DNA of 64,000 nucleotides, taken from contig CM060187.1 in the NCBI GenBank assembly GCA_030549335.1, forward strand, positions 59,106,203-59,170,202, in the 5' to 3' direction. Position 1 is the first letter of the stretch. Every line of letters begins with the position of its first letter. A program made the translations under genes and the position numbers. Origin of the DNA: Pontederia crassipes. Taxonomy: Eukaryota > Streptophyta > Magnoliopsida > Commelinales > Pontederiaceae. Below are positions 47,364 through 60,200 of this stretch, piece after piece. A model generated the notes under the pieces. It worked only from the letters and a program-made list of their open reading frames with translations, ran no database searches and was not told the origin of the DNA.

Positions 47364-48142
47364 ATGAATTCTACTTTTCTGATTTTTGTTATGTAACAAG
47401 TCTTCACCTCCTTTGTAAAACCAAAAAAAAAGAGTAATGAGGTAGCCATATGCATCCCAATCTCAAAAGGTAATTACATAATCCTTGACTTAGAGTAACG
47501 ATAATGCTTGAAGATAAAAATATATTCCATAATAATTGCATATACGTGTTGCATGCTTTGAATTCTCTCATCCATTTTGTTGTCCTATGCTTTTGTCTTA
47601 GGTTCCTTTTTCTGTCTCACTTGTTACATGATGACCATCTGTTTGCTGCGAGCTTCTGCGTACTGTATTAGAATTTATTCAGGACCTATCTGTAAGTGAA
47701 AATACGCTCTCTTCCATTTTTCAATTTACTGTCGAATCAGATTCTTTCAGTGCAGACTACAAAGGTGATCGCATCAACTCTTCTAGTTCTCCAAGTTTTT
47801 GTTCTCTTTTTGGCCCCCAGAATTGAACTACTAGCCTCTGTTTATGCTGATTCTTTTCAGTGACTTCTAGTATCCGATCTTATCAGGTTCGAAAGAAAGT
47901 ATTTGCTGTAGTGGATCGGTGTTGTCAAGACCATGCTGTGTCCTTAATCTTATCCTCCCAAGGTCCCAAAAGGCAAGGTTTATTATATGCCAAATACTAA
48001 GAATCTCCATTACTGGCCCCTATTAAAGCTAGTGCCAATAAAAAGAGCATCCTTTCGCATCATATGTTTTCTTAAGACATAAGAAAAAGGAACCAACAGG
48101 CTAAGGAATTCAAATGAAACATGGGGATGTCTTCTTCCACGC

Positions 48143-48162
48143 AGAGAGAGAGAGAGAGAGAG
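48143..48162. repeat. (GA)n microsatellite upstream of the tetraspanin gene
   Basis: A GA dinucleotide run of about 20 bp lies 530 bp before the ATG. GA runs are common in plant promoters and leaders. No direct evidence of function is available here. Confidence 0.9.
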
Positions 48163-48687
48163 CAGTCATCAGACCCCAGAAATAAAGGCTTCACGTCTGC
48201 CCCGTTTCGCCCAAAAGAAATAAGCATTATTAAAGCAATCTGAAACCCCTCAGCAAAAGAATCAAAAGGAAGACAAAGTACCAGAAAAGAATGCTAAAGT
48301 GACCACCTCCCACAGCCACTCACACTGCAGCATTTGAAGAAAGCAAGCATTTTTTTTTTCTGCAAGCAAAGAGGAGAGAACACTATTAACAAGGCTTACC
48401 GACACCCAAAAATAAAGAGATTTCCGAATTGACAGAAAGAAAGAGAGATTTTGATATCAGAAGCAAGGTTTTCTTTCAGGAAGGATGTTGGAGAAAGAAC
48501 AGATTTTGATGATTCAAAGCTCCAAATACGCAGAAAGTTCAGATTTTGATTTTTGAGATCTGAGGCTTGAACCAAGGAACTGGTAGAAAGGAACTTCGAT
48601 GTCAGACTTTGAGAGATCTGAAGGAGTTTGATTGGAGAAGGGGTGTTTTCTGGAAGAAATATTTAGGGCTTTACTTTCCGGAGCATT

Positions 48688-50766
48688 ATGTATCGATTCA
48701 GCAATACGGTGATCGGGTACTTGAACCTTTTGGCCCTCCTGGCGTCGATACCCATCATCGGCAGCGGTCTGTGGATGGCCCGGAGCTCGGCGACGTGCGA
48801 GTCGTCGCTGCAGACGCCGCTCCTGGTGCTGGGGTTCGTGGTGCTCATCGTCTCGCTCGCGGGATTCATCGGCGCCTGCTTCAACGTAGCGTGGGCACTG
48901 TGGCTCTACCTCCTGGTGATGATCCTCATCATCATCGCGCTCCTGGGCCTCACCGTCTTCGGGTTCGCCGTCACCAGCGGAGGCGGGGGCGTCGTAGTCC
49001 CCGGCCGCGTCTACCGCGAGTACCACCTCGACGACTACTCCGGCTGGCTCCGCCGCCGGATCACCAACGATGGGTACTGGAAGGCGGCGCAGGCGTGCGT
49101 CGTGGGCTCCAAGGCCTGCGCCAAGATCGCGCTTTGGACGCCGCTGGACTACCTCCAGCGCGACCTCTCCCCCATCCAGGTTTATTTCCTCTAGCCCTCT
49201 GCCGCCAAATTTTGAACTCTTTGAGATCTCATTATCAAATTTGCTTAAATTTTGCGGCCGTGCTATTAGTTACACAAGTAGTGCAATTTAATTGATGTTT
49301 GATTCAATTAATTAATTTCGGAGTATGCTTTTATGTTCCCCATGCAGCCAAATTAGTAAGAAGTTTTTTTTTCGATTGACACCGACCCAAATATTCTAAT
49401 GACGATAGAAAAATAAGCAACATATTCTTAAAATAAATTGAAGAAAACAAGAAAATTTTCGAATCAGGAAAAAAAATCATGCACCAAAATCTCTTTATAG
49501 ATGTGACATAAGGAAATTGAGTACTTAACAAATCATATATCGTATACACATGAAAATGTTTAATTTTTTATGACAAATATTGTGTAATTTTGTTGTATTT
49601 ATTAATCAACAGTTATCATTGCTGAAACGTATTACCTTCTTGTCTTATTTTGGTCATCCCATTTTTAAACATGTATGTCACAAATTCTATTGCAAAGATG
49701 GTAAGAGAGAAACCTTTTACTATTTTTAAAAGGACTTCCGGCCTTACGAGATTATCTATATTTTGTGTTTGAACAACTTTGATCGTCTCTCTAATAGATA
49801 TGCTTGACGTATTTTCCTTCAGGAAAAAAGAAAAGAAAAGCCATCGTTGATAAATGTGTTCTTCGTGTAATTGAATAATAATGTTTATTTGATGTCGTTA
49901 TCAAACAATCCAAGTGATTATCTACCATCAGTTTCATGATATGCATACTTTTTTGAGGGCTTTACACTTCCAGGTACCTCTTTTCAAAAGTACAACTAAA
50001 AGAAATATGGGTAGAATAGCATTTTGATAATATTTCAAAGCTTGAAATAAAAGCATCATCGTTCATCGATACATGGCAAACATATTCAAATCTGAGAAAA
50101 AAATGCTTATTGCATGCATGAAGCTCCATTTTTTTTTTTTACATGCATCGGAATTAATCTTTTTTTTCATATCGGCAAAAGATTCAAATATTTTTCCACA
50201 AATTATTTACATGTAGTGGCTGTTGTCGAGATTGTTGTCTTCCTCAGCGTTACATCACTAATAAATTACACAATTCACATATTATTTGGTGTGAAGTGCC
50301 GTGCCATCATAATCCGACAGCGCGCTCATGTGGATTTTAGTGACGCATATTAAGCTTTCAACCTACGCTAATGTTGTTTGTTTTAAGTGTGACGAATTAA
50401 TTAATCGCATCAATTTGCAATTGCAGTCGGGATGCTGCAAGCCGCCGACGTCGTGCACGTACAGCGGGGGGACGACCGTGGCGGCGCAGGACGACGACTG
50501 CTACCGGTGGAACAACGCCGCGGGGGTGCTGTGCTACGAGTGCGACTCGTGCAAGGCCGGGGTGCTTGAGCAGGTCCGCCGGGACTGGCACAAGGTCTCC
50601 GTCCTCAATGTCGTCGTCCTCGTCTTCCTCATCGCCCTCTACTCCATCGGCTGCTGCGCCTTCCGCAACGCCCAGCGCTCCGAGTCCGATTACCCCTACG
50701 GCGAGAACCGCATGTCCAAGGTCAACCCCCGATGGGACTACTACTGGTACGCTCTCTCTCTCTCTC

Positions 50767-50799
<33 letters not shown>

Positions 50800-50969
50800 G
50801 ACAAACTCAGTCAGTCAGTCAATTTCATCTGTTACTGGTTCTCTTCTATTTCTTCTTCACAAAATTTCTTTATCTGTTCACAAAAGTTCCGTTGTATACG
50901 AATGCTATGCTAAGTGGACATTACTGCAGGTGGAGATGGTGGCGTGATAGGAGAGAGCAGCTGTACTGA
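48688..50969 (+). CDS. Tetraspanin, TET5/TET6 type
   Basis: A four-pass membrane protein that organises plasma-membrane microdomains. Exons 48688-49179, 50427-50746 and 50930-50969 give 283 residues, phases closed. Start MYRFSNTVIGYLNLLALLAS is typical of the family. Membrane segments lie at about residues 7-29, 43-66, 70-94, and a last one in VSVLNVVVLVFLIALYSIGC. The large extracellular loop has the plant-specific SGCCKPPTSC motif plus CYRWNN and CYECDSCKAGVLEQVRRDWH, with the Cys set needed for disulfides. Intron 1 falls just before GCCKPP, a position I recall as conserved in plant tetraspanins. Exon 1 and exon 2 are extremely GC-rich at third positions, unlike the AT-rich introns, as often seen in monocot genes. 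The C-terminus YYWWRWWRDRREQLY resembles the TET5/6 tail. Confidence 0.94.
50751..50803. repeat. (CT)n(AC)n compound microsatellite in tetraspanin intron 2
   Basis: The run begins four bases after the exon 2 GT donor, so length changes could affect splicing of this 183-bp intron. Confidence 0.9.
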
Positions 50970-51306
50970 TCCTGAGGTTTGTTTGCTCTGAAATGAAACT
51001 TCTCTTGTTAGTTGCTAGTCCTGTGCATATAGGAAAAAGAGGCGAGTAAAGCGTGTTAATGGAGTACGCAGCACAGCAATCTGTACTCGGCAACTTACCC
51101 AGACTTGCGTTCAGAAGGAATAATAAGCACTAGTTCATGTTTAGGGTTCAGCAGAACTAGCTGGAAAAAGAAATTGGATCCATGTAAAGAAACGTTTAAA
51201 GCATGCTCCAGTTACAGCATACTCTGCACAATGCTATTTCTTACACGTGTTTTCAGTTTTACTGTGAACGAGTTTTCACGTTCACTCGATTCCAAATGAA
51301 TATAAT

Positions 51307-52445
51307 GGGGCTCCTACCAACTCAAATAGGTAGAGCCTCCCAACTTACATCAGATGCCATCCGATTTGATCGAACGGCATTCGTAAGAGCGCATCGAACC
51401 ATCCAAAAAATTTGAATCACAGCCGGTTCAGGGATCAACTTGCGACCTCAAATCGCTTCTCTCTCTTCCAGCAGCAGCGGCAGACAGCGGTAGCAACTGC
51501 GAGCAGCGGTAGCGAGCGGTGAACAAGGCAACGGCAAGCAGCAGTGGCAGCGGCAATGACAGCGGCAGAGACAGCGAGCAACAGTAGCGAGCAGCGAACA
51601 GCGGCAACGGCAACAGCGAGCAGCGGCGACGAGCAGTGGCAGCGAGCAGCGGCGATCTCGAGTGAATCAGGGATGCCGACAGCGTTTTCAGGCAAGCAGC
51701 GGCAAACAATGGCGACGAACAGACAGCGGCAGCACCAGCAAGCAGCGGCGATCTCAGGCGAATCAGGGATGCCGACAGCGTTTCAGGCGATCAGCCGCAG
51801 CGGCAGCTACAGAAAGCAGCGAGCAGCGGCCATCTCGGACGAATCGGGGACGCCGCCGACAACGTTTCAAGCGAGCAGCGGCAGCAAGCAACAGCGGCAA
51901 GCAGCAACGATCTTAGGCGAATCGGGGAAGCCACGCCTACAACATTTCAGGCGAGTTCGAAGGCATTTCTTGGGGGCATGAATGAGCTCGTTTTTCCTCT
52001 TCTCAGATGTCCCCCAAAAGCCGGTCCGATCACCTCAAGGCCGCCAGATCCTTTGACGAGTTCGTCGTTTGCTTCCGGGGGGGCGACGACTATGACGATC
52101 ACCTCAAGGCCGCCAGATCCTTTGACGAATTCGTCGTTTGCTCCCGGGGGGCGACGACTATGACGAAAATGACGACGGAAGCCGCAACGATTGGAGAAGG
52201 TAGCGGTGGCGGCGCGAGAATGACAACCCATGAGCAGATCAGTTCAAATTCAGTTCAGTGCAACGAAGAACGGTTTAATTTCAATGAACCGTGCGAAAAT
52301 ATTACAGGAGCTTGATGAAATCCGACAGCTCTCAGACTGAATAGCGGCTCGTACCCACTTGAAGTAGGTGCTGCGATGCAGTAGGTGCCATCCGTGAAGT
52401 CTATTCGCCAAGCAAAGGTACGCAGGTAGGTATCACCTCAAAACC
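51307..52445. repeat. GCAGCG-rich region with nested tandem repeats
   Basis: Bases 51460-51960 hold degenerate gcagcggcagcgagcagc repeats with a recurring cgatctc...gaatcagggatgccgac unit (about 51650, 51745, 51830, 51910). A 69-bp tandem pair follows at 52028-52096 and 52097-52164 (gatcacctcaaggccgccag, then tttgacgagttcgtcg). The region is bracketed by loosely similar direct repeats near 51307 and 52346 (ggctc.tacc.act...taggt, then tgccatccg). Open frames here (Ala/Ser/Gln- or Leu/Pro-rich) follow the repeats. Confidence 0.75.
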
Positions 52446-52657
52446 AAGAAGAAAGGTAACAGAGGTAATGCAGAAGTTGGAAGGGTCTTTTGTGTGTTCA
52501 AGTTTCTCGCTTTCCAGGTTAAGATCAAGATGAATACTTAAATTTTAACTAAAACGGCTTTGCAACACTAACACTACTCGGGAATAAATGAGAAACTTAC
52601 GCGCCTTCCGAAAATAAAATTTCCTGCAGAATCATCAACAATACAACATCTAGAAAA

Positions 52658-52856
52658 ATTACAACAACAACAATAACAACAAAGCATTATCACACTAGAT
52701 GAGATCGACTATATGGATCATACGACATCATTTCGCTCTATATATTCGTTGATCCATGTTCATGAGATTCGACAGAGTTTTACGCTGGCTGTCGGAGCCT
52801 AACACAACCCTCCTCCTTTATCCGGACTTGGGACCGATATAAAATATAGGCGAAGT
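52658..52856 (-). mobile_element. Mini-RTE, diverged
   Basis: It runs from the (caa)n tail through a mutated hairpin (cacactagatgagatcg) to aggcgaagtt. The 5'/3' joint reads gaaatgatgtcg next to ggatcaacgaatatata. It is more diverged than the copies at 16952, 27346 and 60881, so it is probably older. Confidence 0.85.
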
Positions 52857-54067
52857 TGTTTGAACCATATGTACACTTCACAGACTATTAAGCATAAGTA
52901 TCTTTATATTTCATGGTCATATTCTCACACGCAACATAGAGACAAGCAGCTGCAACATGAGTTGTTCTACGTCCCTTGGTGAAATTCTTGCCAACAGCTA
53001 TCTTCAAGATCAAAATATACAACTTGCATTATGTAAACAAAAAATGATATTTTTTTATAGGCAGCATATATTCATACATTTTTTAGAAGGACAAAAATAA
53101 ATACATGTATAAATGTATCAAAATTATACTCCCAAACCTGATAAAAAGCATGAGCTTTGTTGATTATTGAATCTCCACCACCAACTCCGAGACTACTTAC
53201 AATGTAACTTATCTCGTCTCTTCCTATAGGGATTATACATGACAGGAAAATTGTATAGCAAAAAAGTTAAACTTGAGGAAATTTAACATTAAACTACATG
53301 AAGCAGGAGAACTTACAGAAAAATCAACTAAAGATGCACTCACGATGAAGAAGAAAGTTTTATCGATTTCAAATTAAGGATTCAGGATATGCAGAAACTA
53401 ATTGTTCTTCAAATAACAATAACAACAAAGTCTTATCCCACTAGGTGGGATCGGCTACATGAATCATACGACGTCATTCCGCTTTATCAGTAACCAAATC
53501 TTTCGGTATATTATTCATCAATAGATCTTACTTTATTAATTCGCCAAGTGTCCGCCTTGGCCTCCATCTCCCTCTTTTAATCGGACTTCAGATTATTTGA
53601 TCTACTTTTCTTATTGACGCATCTAATGGTCTTCTCTAAACATGACCAAACCATCTCAAACGATTCTCTACCATTTTCTCACTAATAGGAGTCACTCTGA
53701 CTCGTTCACGTATATGATCATTCCTAATCTTATCTAAGCTTATATGACCACACATCAATCTCAACATCCTCATTTTGACTACCCCCACTTTACGTTCATG
53801 TTGTCCCTTCATAGCCCAACATTCACTACCATATAACACTGCCGGTCTTATAGCAGTATGATAGAATTTTTCTTTAACTTTATTGAGTACTTTTCTATCA
53901 CAAATAACTCCAGTGGCTTTCTTCCACTTACACCAGCCAGCTTGAATTCTATGATTAACATCGTCATCAATATCACCATCTTATTTTACAATTGATCCTA
54001 AATATTTAAACTTTGTCACTTGAGAAATTATATCATTCCCTAGCCTAACTTCCAAATCGTCTCTAAG

Positions 54068-55219
54068 TTATTTATTTGTGAAATTGCTATGCATATATTC
54101 TGTTTTATTCCTACTTAAACGAAAATCCTTTGACTCCAACGTATTTCTCCATATTTTCAATTTTGTATTAATCTCTTCTCTTGAATCAGCTAAAAGTGTT
54201 ATATCATCCGCAAATAGCATGCACTTAGGTACCTCCTCTGTGATACTCTCGGTTAAGTTAAATAGATACGGGCTTAAAGCTGATCCTTGATATAGATCAA
54301 TTCCTATAGAAAATTCATTTATCTCACCTCCGAGTGTCCTAACCCTAGTCAATGCTTCATCGTACATATCTCGTATTACCTTAATGTAGGCAACACTCAC
54401 CCTCTTCTTTTGCAAGACTTTCCAAAGTACATCCCTTGGTACCCGATCATACGCCTTCTCTAAGTCAATGAAAGCCATATGTAAATCTCTTCTCCTGCTT
54501 CGATACTTCTCCATCATCTCCCTTAGTAAATAAATCGCCTCTGTAGTGGATCTTCCTACCATGAACCTAAATTGTCTTTCAGAAATACTAGTCTCCATTC
54601 TCAATCTATGCTCAATCACTTTTCCTATAATTTCATTGTGTGACTCATAAGTTTAATCCCTCTATAATTTGCACAATTCTGAATATCCCCTTTATTTTTA
54701 TAAATAGGAACTAATGTACTTAATCTCCAATCATCATGCATCTTTTTCGATCGTAAAATCTCATTAAATAGTTTACATAACCACAACACACATTTTTTCT
54801 CCTAAACATTCCCAAACTTCAATCGGTATACCATCTGGTCCAACGACTTTACCATTCTTCATTTTTTTAAGAGCTTCGCTAACCTCCGAGACTCTAATTC
54901 TACGATAAAATAAACTATTAAGCTCACATTCGCTAACTGTCAAGTCCTCCAAATCACAACGGGAACCTTCACATCCATCATTAAATAGCTTATAGAAATA
55001 CTCTTTCCATCTGTTTTTAATATCTCCCTCAGTAACTAAAATCTTGCCGACTTCTTTTTTTATGCATATTACTTGATCCAAATCTTTCGACTCCTCTTTA
55101 TTCCTTGCAATCTTGTAAATCATTTGTTCACCAGCCTTTGTCCATAACTCCTTATAAAACTCCTCATATATTTTAGCACGAGCATCAATAACTGTCTTCT
55201 TAGTCTCCCTTTTCGCCAA
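54068..55219 (-). CDS. RTE reverse transcriptase domain (part of the LINE)
   Basis: Two open pieces (55219-54773 and 54619-54068) hold the RT fingers and palm, including [15 protein letters not shown] and the catalytic FADD. A frameshift near 54630-54770 separates them. Confidence 0.8.
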
Positions 55220-55921
55220 ACGATATTTTTCTCAATTGTCAGAACTATTGTCCAAGTGTATCGCCTTGAAACAATTCTTCTTATTACGCACATTTTCTTG
55301 GACTTCCTCATTCCACCACCAAGTCTCCTTATCTCGTGGTCCAAAACCTTTTGATTCTCCTAAAATGACTTTAGCAACTATTTCAACCTTTTTTGTCACA
55401 TTCTCCCACATGATACTAGCATCTCCATCTAACTCCCATAAACTTTCGTCTAATAACTTACTTCTAAAAGTCTCTCGCTTCTCCTTCTTTAACTGTCACC
55501 ACTTGATCTTTCGATCAAAAACTGTTCGAGATTTTGATTTTATACATTTCATTTGCATATCAAGAACTAACAATCTATGTTGTGTAGTCACCACATGCTC
55601 AGGAATTACTTTTCAATTAGTACAGCATCTTTTATCAGTATTTCTTGTCAAGAAAAAATCGATTTGAGACCTATGAGTTTCACTTTTGTATGTGATTAAA
55701 TGTTCCTCTCTCTTCCTAAAATAAGTATTGATAATCTTAAGGTCGTATGCTAAAGAAAAATCAATAATAGTTTGTCCTTCCTCAATCAACTCCCCAAAAC
55801 CAAAACCATCATGAATTCTTGCATGTGGTCATGCCTCTTTACCAACATGTCTATTAAGGTCTCTCCCAATATAAACTTTCTCGGTTGTTGATATACTTCC
55901 AATCAAATCCTCCATATCTGT

Positions 55922-56392
55922 TCAAAACTTCTCCTTGAGATGTGATTCTGCTCCTACTTGGGGTGCATATGCACTAATAATGTTCATAGTCTCATTTCCA
56001 ATAATTATTTTCACGGATATGATTCGATCATCAATCCTTTTAACTTTCACAACATTCTTCCTCCATTCTGCATCCACGATAATACCAACATCATTCATTT
56101 CCTTTACCTTACCTGTGTACCAAAGTTTAAAACCATTTAAGCTAATCTCTTTGCTTCCCTCTCCTACCCATCTAGTTTCTTGCAAGCATAAGATACTAAT
56201 CTTACGCTGGTCCATTACTTGTGCCACCTCGAGGCGCTTCCCATTCAACGTCTCAATGTTCAAAGAACCTAATCTGACCTTAGTCTTATGAACTAGCTTC
56301 TTTAACCGTCTCCGTCCATTAGAGTGCGATAGCCCCTGCTCATTTAACACTGCATTCAGCCGAAAATACAGCAGCTCTTGCTCTCTTATCAC
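55922..56392 (-). CDS. RTE endonuclease domain (part of the LINE)
   Basis: This is an AP-endonuclease-like (EEP) domain. It shows an N motif (GSLNIETLNG), the catalytic E in CLQETRWVG, and SAYAPQ. The downstream GDxN and SDH motifs fall in broken frames between 55220 and 55920. The domain would nick the target DNA to start insertion. Confidence 0.8.
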   Translation of the reverse strand: MIREQELLYFRLNAVLNEQGLSHSNGRRRLKKLVHKTKVRLGSLNIETLNGKRLEVAQVMDQRKISILCLQETRWVGEGSKEISLNGFKLWYTGKVKEMNDVGIIVDAEWRKNVVKVKRIDDRIISVKIIIGNETMNIISAYAPQVGAESHLKEKF

Positions 56393-57227
56393 TGTACTCG
56401 AACTGTACAGTGCGTTACTTACGGATAACGACCTAACATTAACACAATATTATTCGTTGATCCATGTTCATAAGATTCGACAGAATTTTACGCTGACTGT
56501 CGGAACCTAACACAATCCTCCTCCTTTATCCGAACTTAGGACCGACTATAAAACGTAGGCGGAATTTGTTCTTCAAATAAGCCCTAAAAATTTGTTTTAC
56601 ATATAGACTAATTTTTTATCCAGATTAGTTTTATTTTCATAATTTCTCCTGAAAGAACATATCAACCCTGTTATCCAAACACAACTATTTTTTTTTTTAA
56701 ATAAGCTTCAGCAGTGTTTGCCAGCATTTAGTGGTTGCTAATCGTTTTACATTTACAAACCAACATTTTCATTTTCACTGTCAAGAACAAAAAAAACATT
56801 TGTTTTGACCTTTATCATAAAATATTATTGAGACGTGAGTAATAATGAAATTGAAAAGCTGATTATGAACACTGATAAATAGCAGAGCTATTTCAGGTGC
56901 CTAAATTTTATGGACAGGAGTCTCATCACCTTGCTTGATTTCATTCAGGAACAAAAACATATGGTACAGAAAGCGTTAAACAAGACCCGGTTTAATACAC
57001 ATCCCAGCTAGCTCTCTTCTTGGACTAACTGTAATCTTCTTTTATGATGTCAGATACCTGCGCCCTATGTCTGTCCCCCATTAATCAATCTGAATGCTAA
57101 ACAACATTGGCCTGCGCAGCAGCATAGTGCAACTTCCGAGCAGTTACTAGGGTCCGATACCTCACTACCAGTGACCACTCTTTTTTCTAACCAGTGCTAC
57201 CCGCGTCCTATGTTTGTCCTCAAAGAA

Positions 57228-60200
57228 TCAATCTACCGCCTTGGCACGTGCATAATGCATTTTGAGAGCAGCCACTGGATCTGATGTCTCGACGCTGCCA
57301 TCTAGTCCTCCACCCACCCCGTCTGTCCGTGTGTTTGTTAGCTTCCCTTGCTGCCAGAATCCCGAGACCATTTCATACCCATTCTTCTGGATACTACTGA
57401 AACTTTCAATTAGATTTCCATCTGATGTCAAATTTTGCATGCATGACTGCTGATAGTCCCTTAAATCTCCATTACTATTTGGAACGGCATCTTTTGCTGG
57501 GTAACATGACACTCCATTCAGGGTTCCTTGAAACTTGGCAAGCAAAACAGCAGACGGAAGCCCAGACTGTATTCTGCTGTCATCCAAAAAGTTGTAATTT
57601 CTAACAGGACGTTCCTCTAGGCCCTTGTTTCCACTATCTCCAGGCCCAAGAGCACAAACTTTCCCAGCACTAGAGGAACTGGTGGTGGAAGACCTGTTTG
57701 GTACTTGTGATGGAGGCTTATTGCTGCGTTCAGGAGCTAAAGAATTGAATTTGTGCGATGATGTCTGGCTAAGAACAGTGCCGAAGAGTTTTACATCACC
57801 AGACTTCTGTTCCTCACTATCAGAAGACCATTTCAGAGCACACGGTTTTAGTTGAGTTTCTGATTGAGATGACTAATTCCGTCTATGTTTTATAGCCGAT
57901 CCCAAGCCCGGATAAAGGAGGAGGATTGTGTTAGGTCCCGACAGTCAACGTAAAATTCTATCGAATCTTATGATGAGATAAGGCTTTGTTGTTATTGTCT
58001 GATTGAGATGACTCACTCTTTGATGGGCAAAGCTTCCCAGATTTTGAGCTTAGAACTCGGAAGATGCCACTTTTATTCCCACCTACGTCAGAAAGAAATG
58101 AAAGATTCGAGTGGGAACCCCCATTCCTCCTGGAATATGTTTCAAGCAAAACAGGCTTCTTAGATACTTTATCTGCTTCCCTTTGTATCTTCTGACTCAA
58201 TATCTGCAGTTGAGATCCTCCAAGGACATGTACTTGCCCATTGACTTGGCTGACTACTGGGGATCTGTCCATGTTGCATTGGTATACGACATTTTGATGT
58301 CTAACACTCATATGTTCCTCAAAATTCAAAGAAGACTGGGGGGATACATTAAGTTCAGTAGCAAAACAAATGGATGATGGATCTGGTAGTAGAGGATTCA
58401 GTGGCATGGAATGTGAGCTGTCTTGCTTCAATGAAAAGCCCTGGGTGTTTTTTGGTACACAGTGGAGCATATCAAGTTGAGTCTGACACTGATAGTTTGG
58501 CACTAACGTAATCTGGGAACATTGATCAGCCTCATTTCTTTGAAGAACAGCAGATTCATTATTCATATTGGGATCACATGCAAAACCTTGAAATCTACCA
58601 CTAATTTGACTGAAGCAATTGACTGGCTGCTGTTTGTTTATCAATTCATTCTGCGCCACAGATAGTGGTTCTGAGTCTACCTCCACTTTCACATCAAAAA
58701 CAGGGTCATTGTGATCAATATTGGTCTGGGCAACACTACTGCCTTGCTTGGACTCAACTTCTAAAGTTTCAACGTAACTACATTCCACTTTAATTTCTTC
58801 ATCAACATAAACTGCAGCAACATGATCACCTTTGTTGTCATCACATACCAATATATCATTAACCTTTCCCTTTGAAGAAATGTTATATTGAGAACTATTC
58901 TGTTCACCTACTGACTTATCATTATGGTGGATAGTTACCTGCTCACTGTCAATCTTGTTCTCGATCTCTTTCAGTTTTATTTCTTGCACTAATTCCTGCT
59001 TGCTTGCGCCATCAGCTTCGGACTGTGCAAGTGTATTTACACCATGGGAAACTTCCACAGTGCTAGTACTGATTATGGCATGAGATATGCCTTCATCCAA
59101 CTTTGAGCAAGGCTGTAGGCTGCCGACAGCTGAATCAATCTCAGTACCACAAGCATCTTCCGTATCACTCCTTCCATGTTTTTCAACTAATGGAATATTG
59201 CACTTGGCGCCATGATTGATCAAATCAAGACCGAGGCACTTCCGAGCCTTACTATAGAATACCTTGCACTGCTCCCTTGATCTTGACTTTAAACAAGATG
59301 AAATCCTTGTGAAATCCTTGCCATATGTCCTCAACGCTTGTATAAATATAGACTTCTCCTCATCAGACCAATCGGTGGACTGCAACATCATAAAACCTTC
59401 ATCTGAGCAAGTGTCGTCTTCATCAATACGCTGGGAAATTTCTGCATTACAGGTTGGGTTCACCATCATGTTGCATACCTTTCCAGCAGGATCAGCGGAG
59501 TTAGTAACACATGAACTCACTGCCTCCGAAGACAAAGCGCCACATATGCCAAATGATTCTCTCTTGTGACTCAAATCTTCAATACTGTTTATTGAGTCCG
59601 AGCAATTATAAGGCCCATGAGACACTTCCCAATCATGATAGGTCCCATAAACAGTTTTTCCAGGATACTTCTGCCTACTCCTTGGAGATATATGGTTTTG
59701 CGATGCTACCACAGAAGATGCACCAATCAAGTCGACAGATGCAGCATTTGCCTCAGGATTCCACTTCTTTCCAGATGTTACAAGGTAAGTGTTAGCTGGT
59801 AATCGCTGTTGCTGCTTTCTAAGATCCAGCCTTTCTTTCACTTCTTTAAACATTTCTGACTTATGATTCTTGTAGTAAAATTCAATGCAATCAGCTGTAG
59901 TTTTGTGCTGCAAATAAGAGGCGATCTTAGTGAAATTTTTACCATACTTGACAAGCATCTCCATGATAACTTCCTTTTCTTCCTGCGACCACGGATTTAT
60001 CATTGATTTTTCCTTTTCAAAGCTGAGAGGATCTTCTATGAATGCATTATGCGTAACAAACCTTGTGTGCAACCTCTCCTCATCCAACATGAGCGCTGGC
60101 ATCTTCAAATTGCCCCTATAAATCATTGTACGGGAATCGGAAAGCAAAGTAGTTGCAAGGTTCAATATTTCAGCAGTGGGGATAATTTTTGAATTACCTG

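Larger units (their letters stand above)
53416..56565 (-). mobile_element. Nearly complete RTE LINE with exact 14-bp duplication
   Basis: From the 5' end (attccgcctacgttttata at 56565) it carries an endonuclease (RLGSLNIETLNGKRLEVAQV, ILCLQETRWVGEGSKEI, IISAYAPQVGAE), a linker, and an RT ([53 protein letters not shown]). The C-terminal block is [20 protein letters not shown] with [11 protein letters not shown], then the hairpin and (ttg)n tail. The flanks ttgttcttcaaata at 53402-53415 and 56566-56579 are identical. The single RTE ORF is interrupted several times by stops and frameshifts, so the copy is inactive. The perfect duplication suggests a fairly recent arrival of an already defective template, or local conservation. 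Confidence 0.93.

Noticed and set aside
51428-51981. Ala/Ser/Gln-rich and Leu-rich open frames
   Set aside because: All three phases stay open because the repeat is a multiple of three and stop-poor. No recognisable domain is present.
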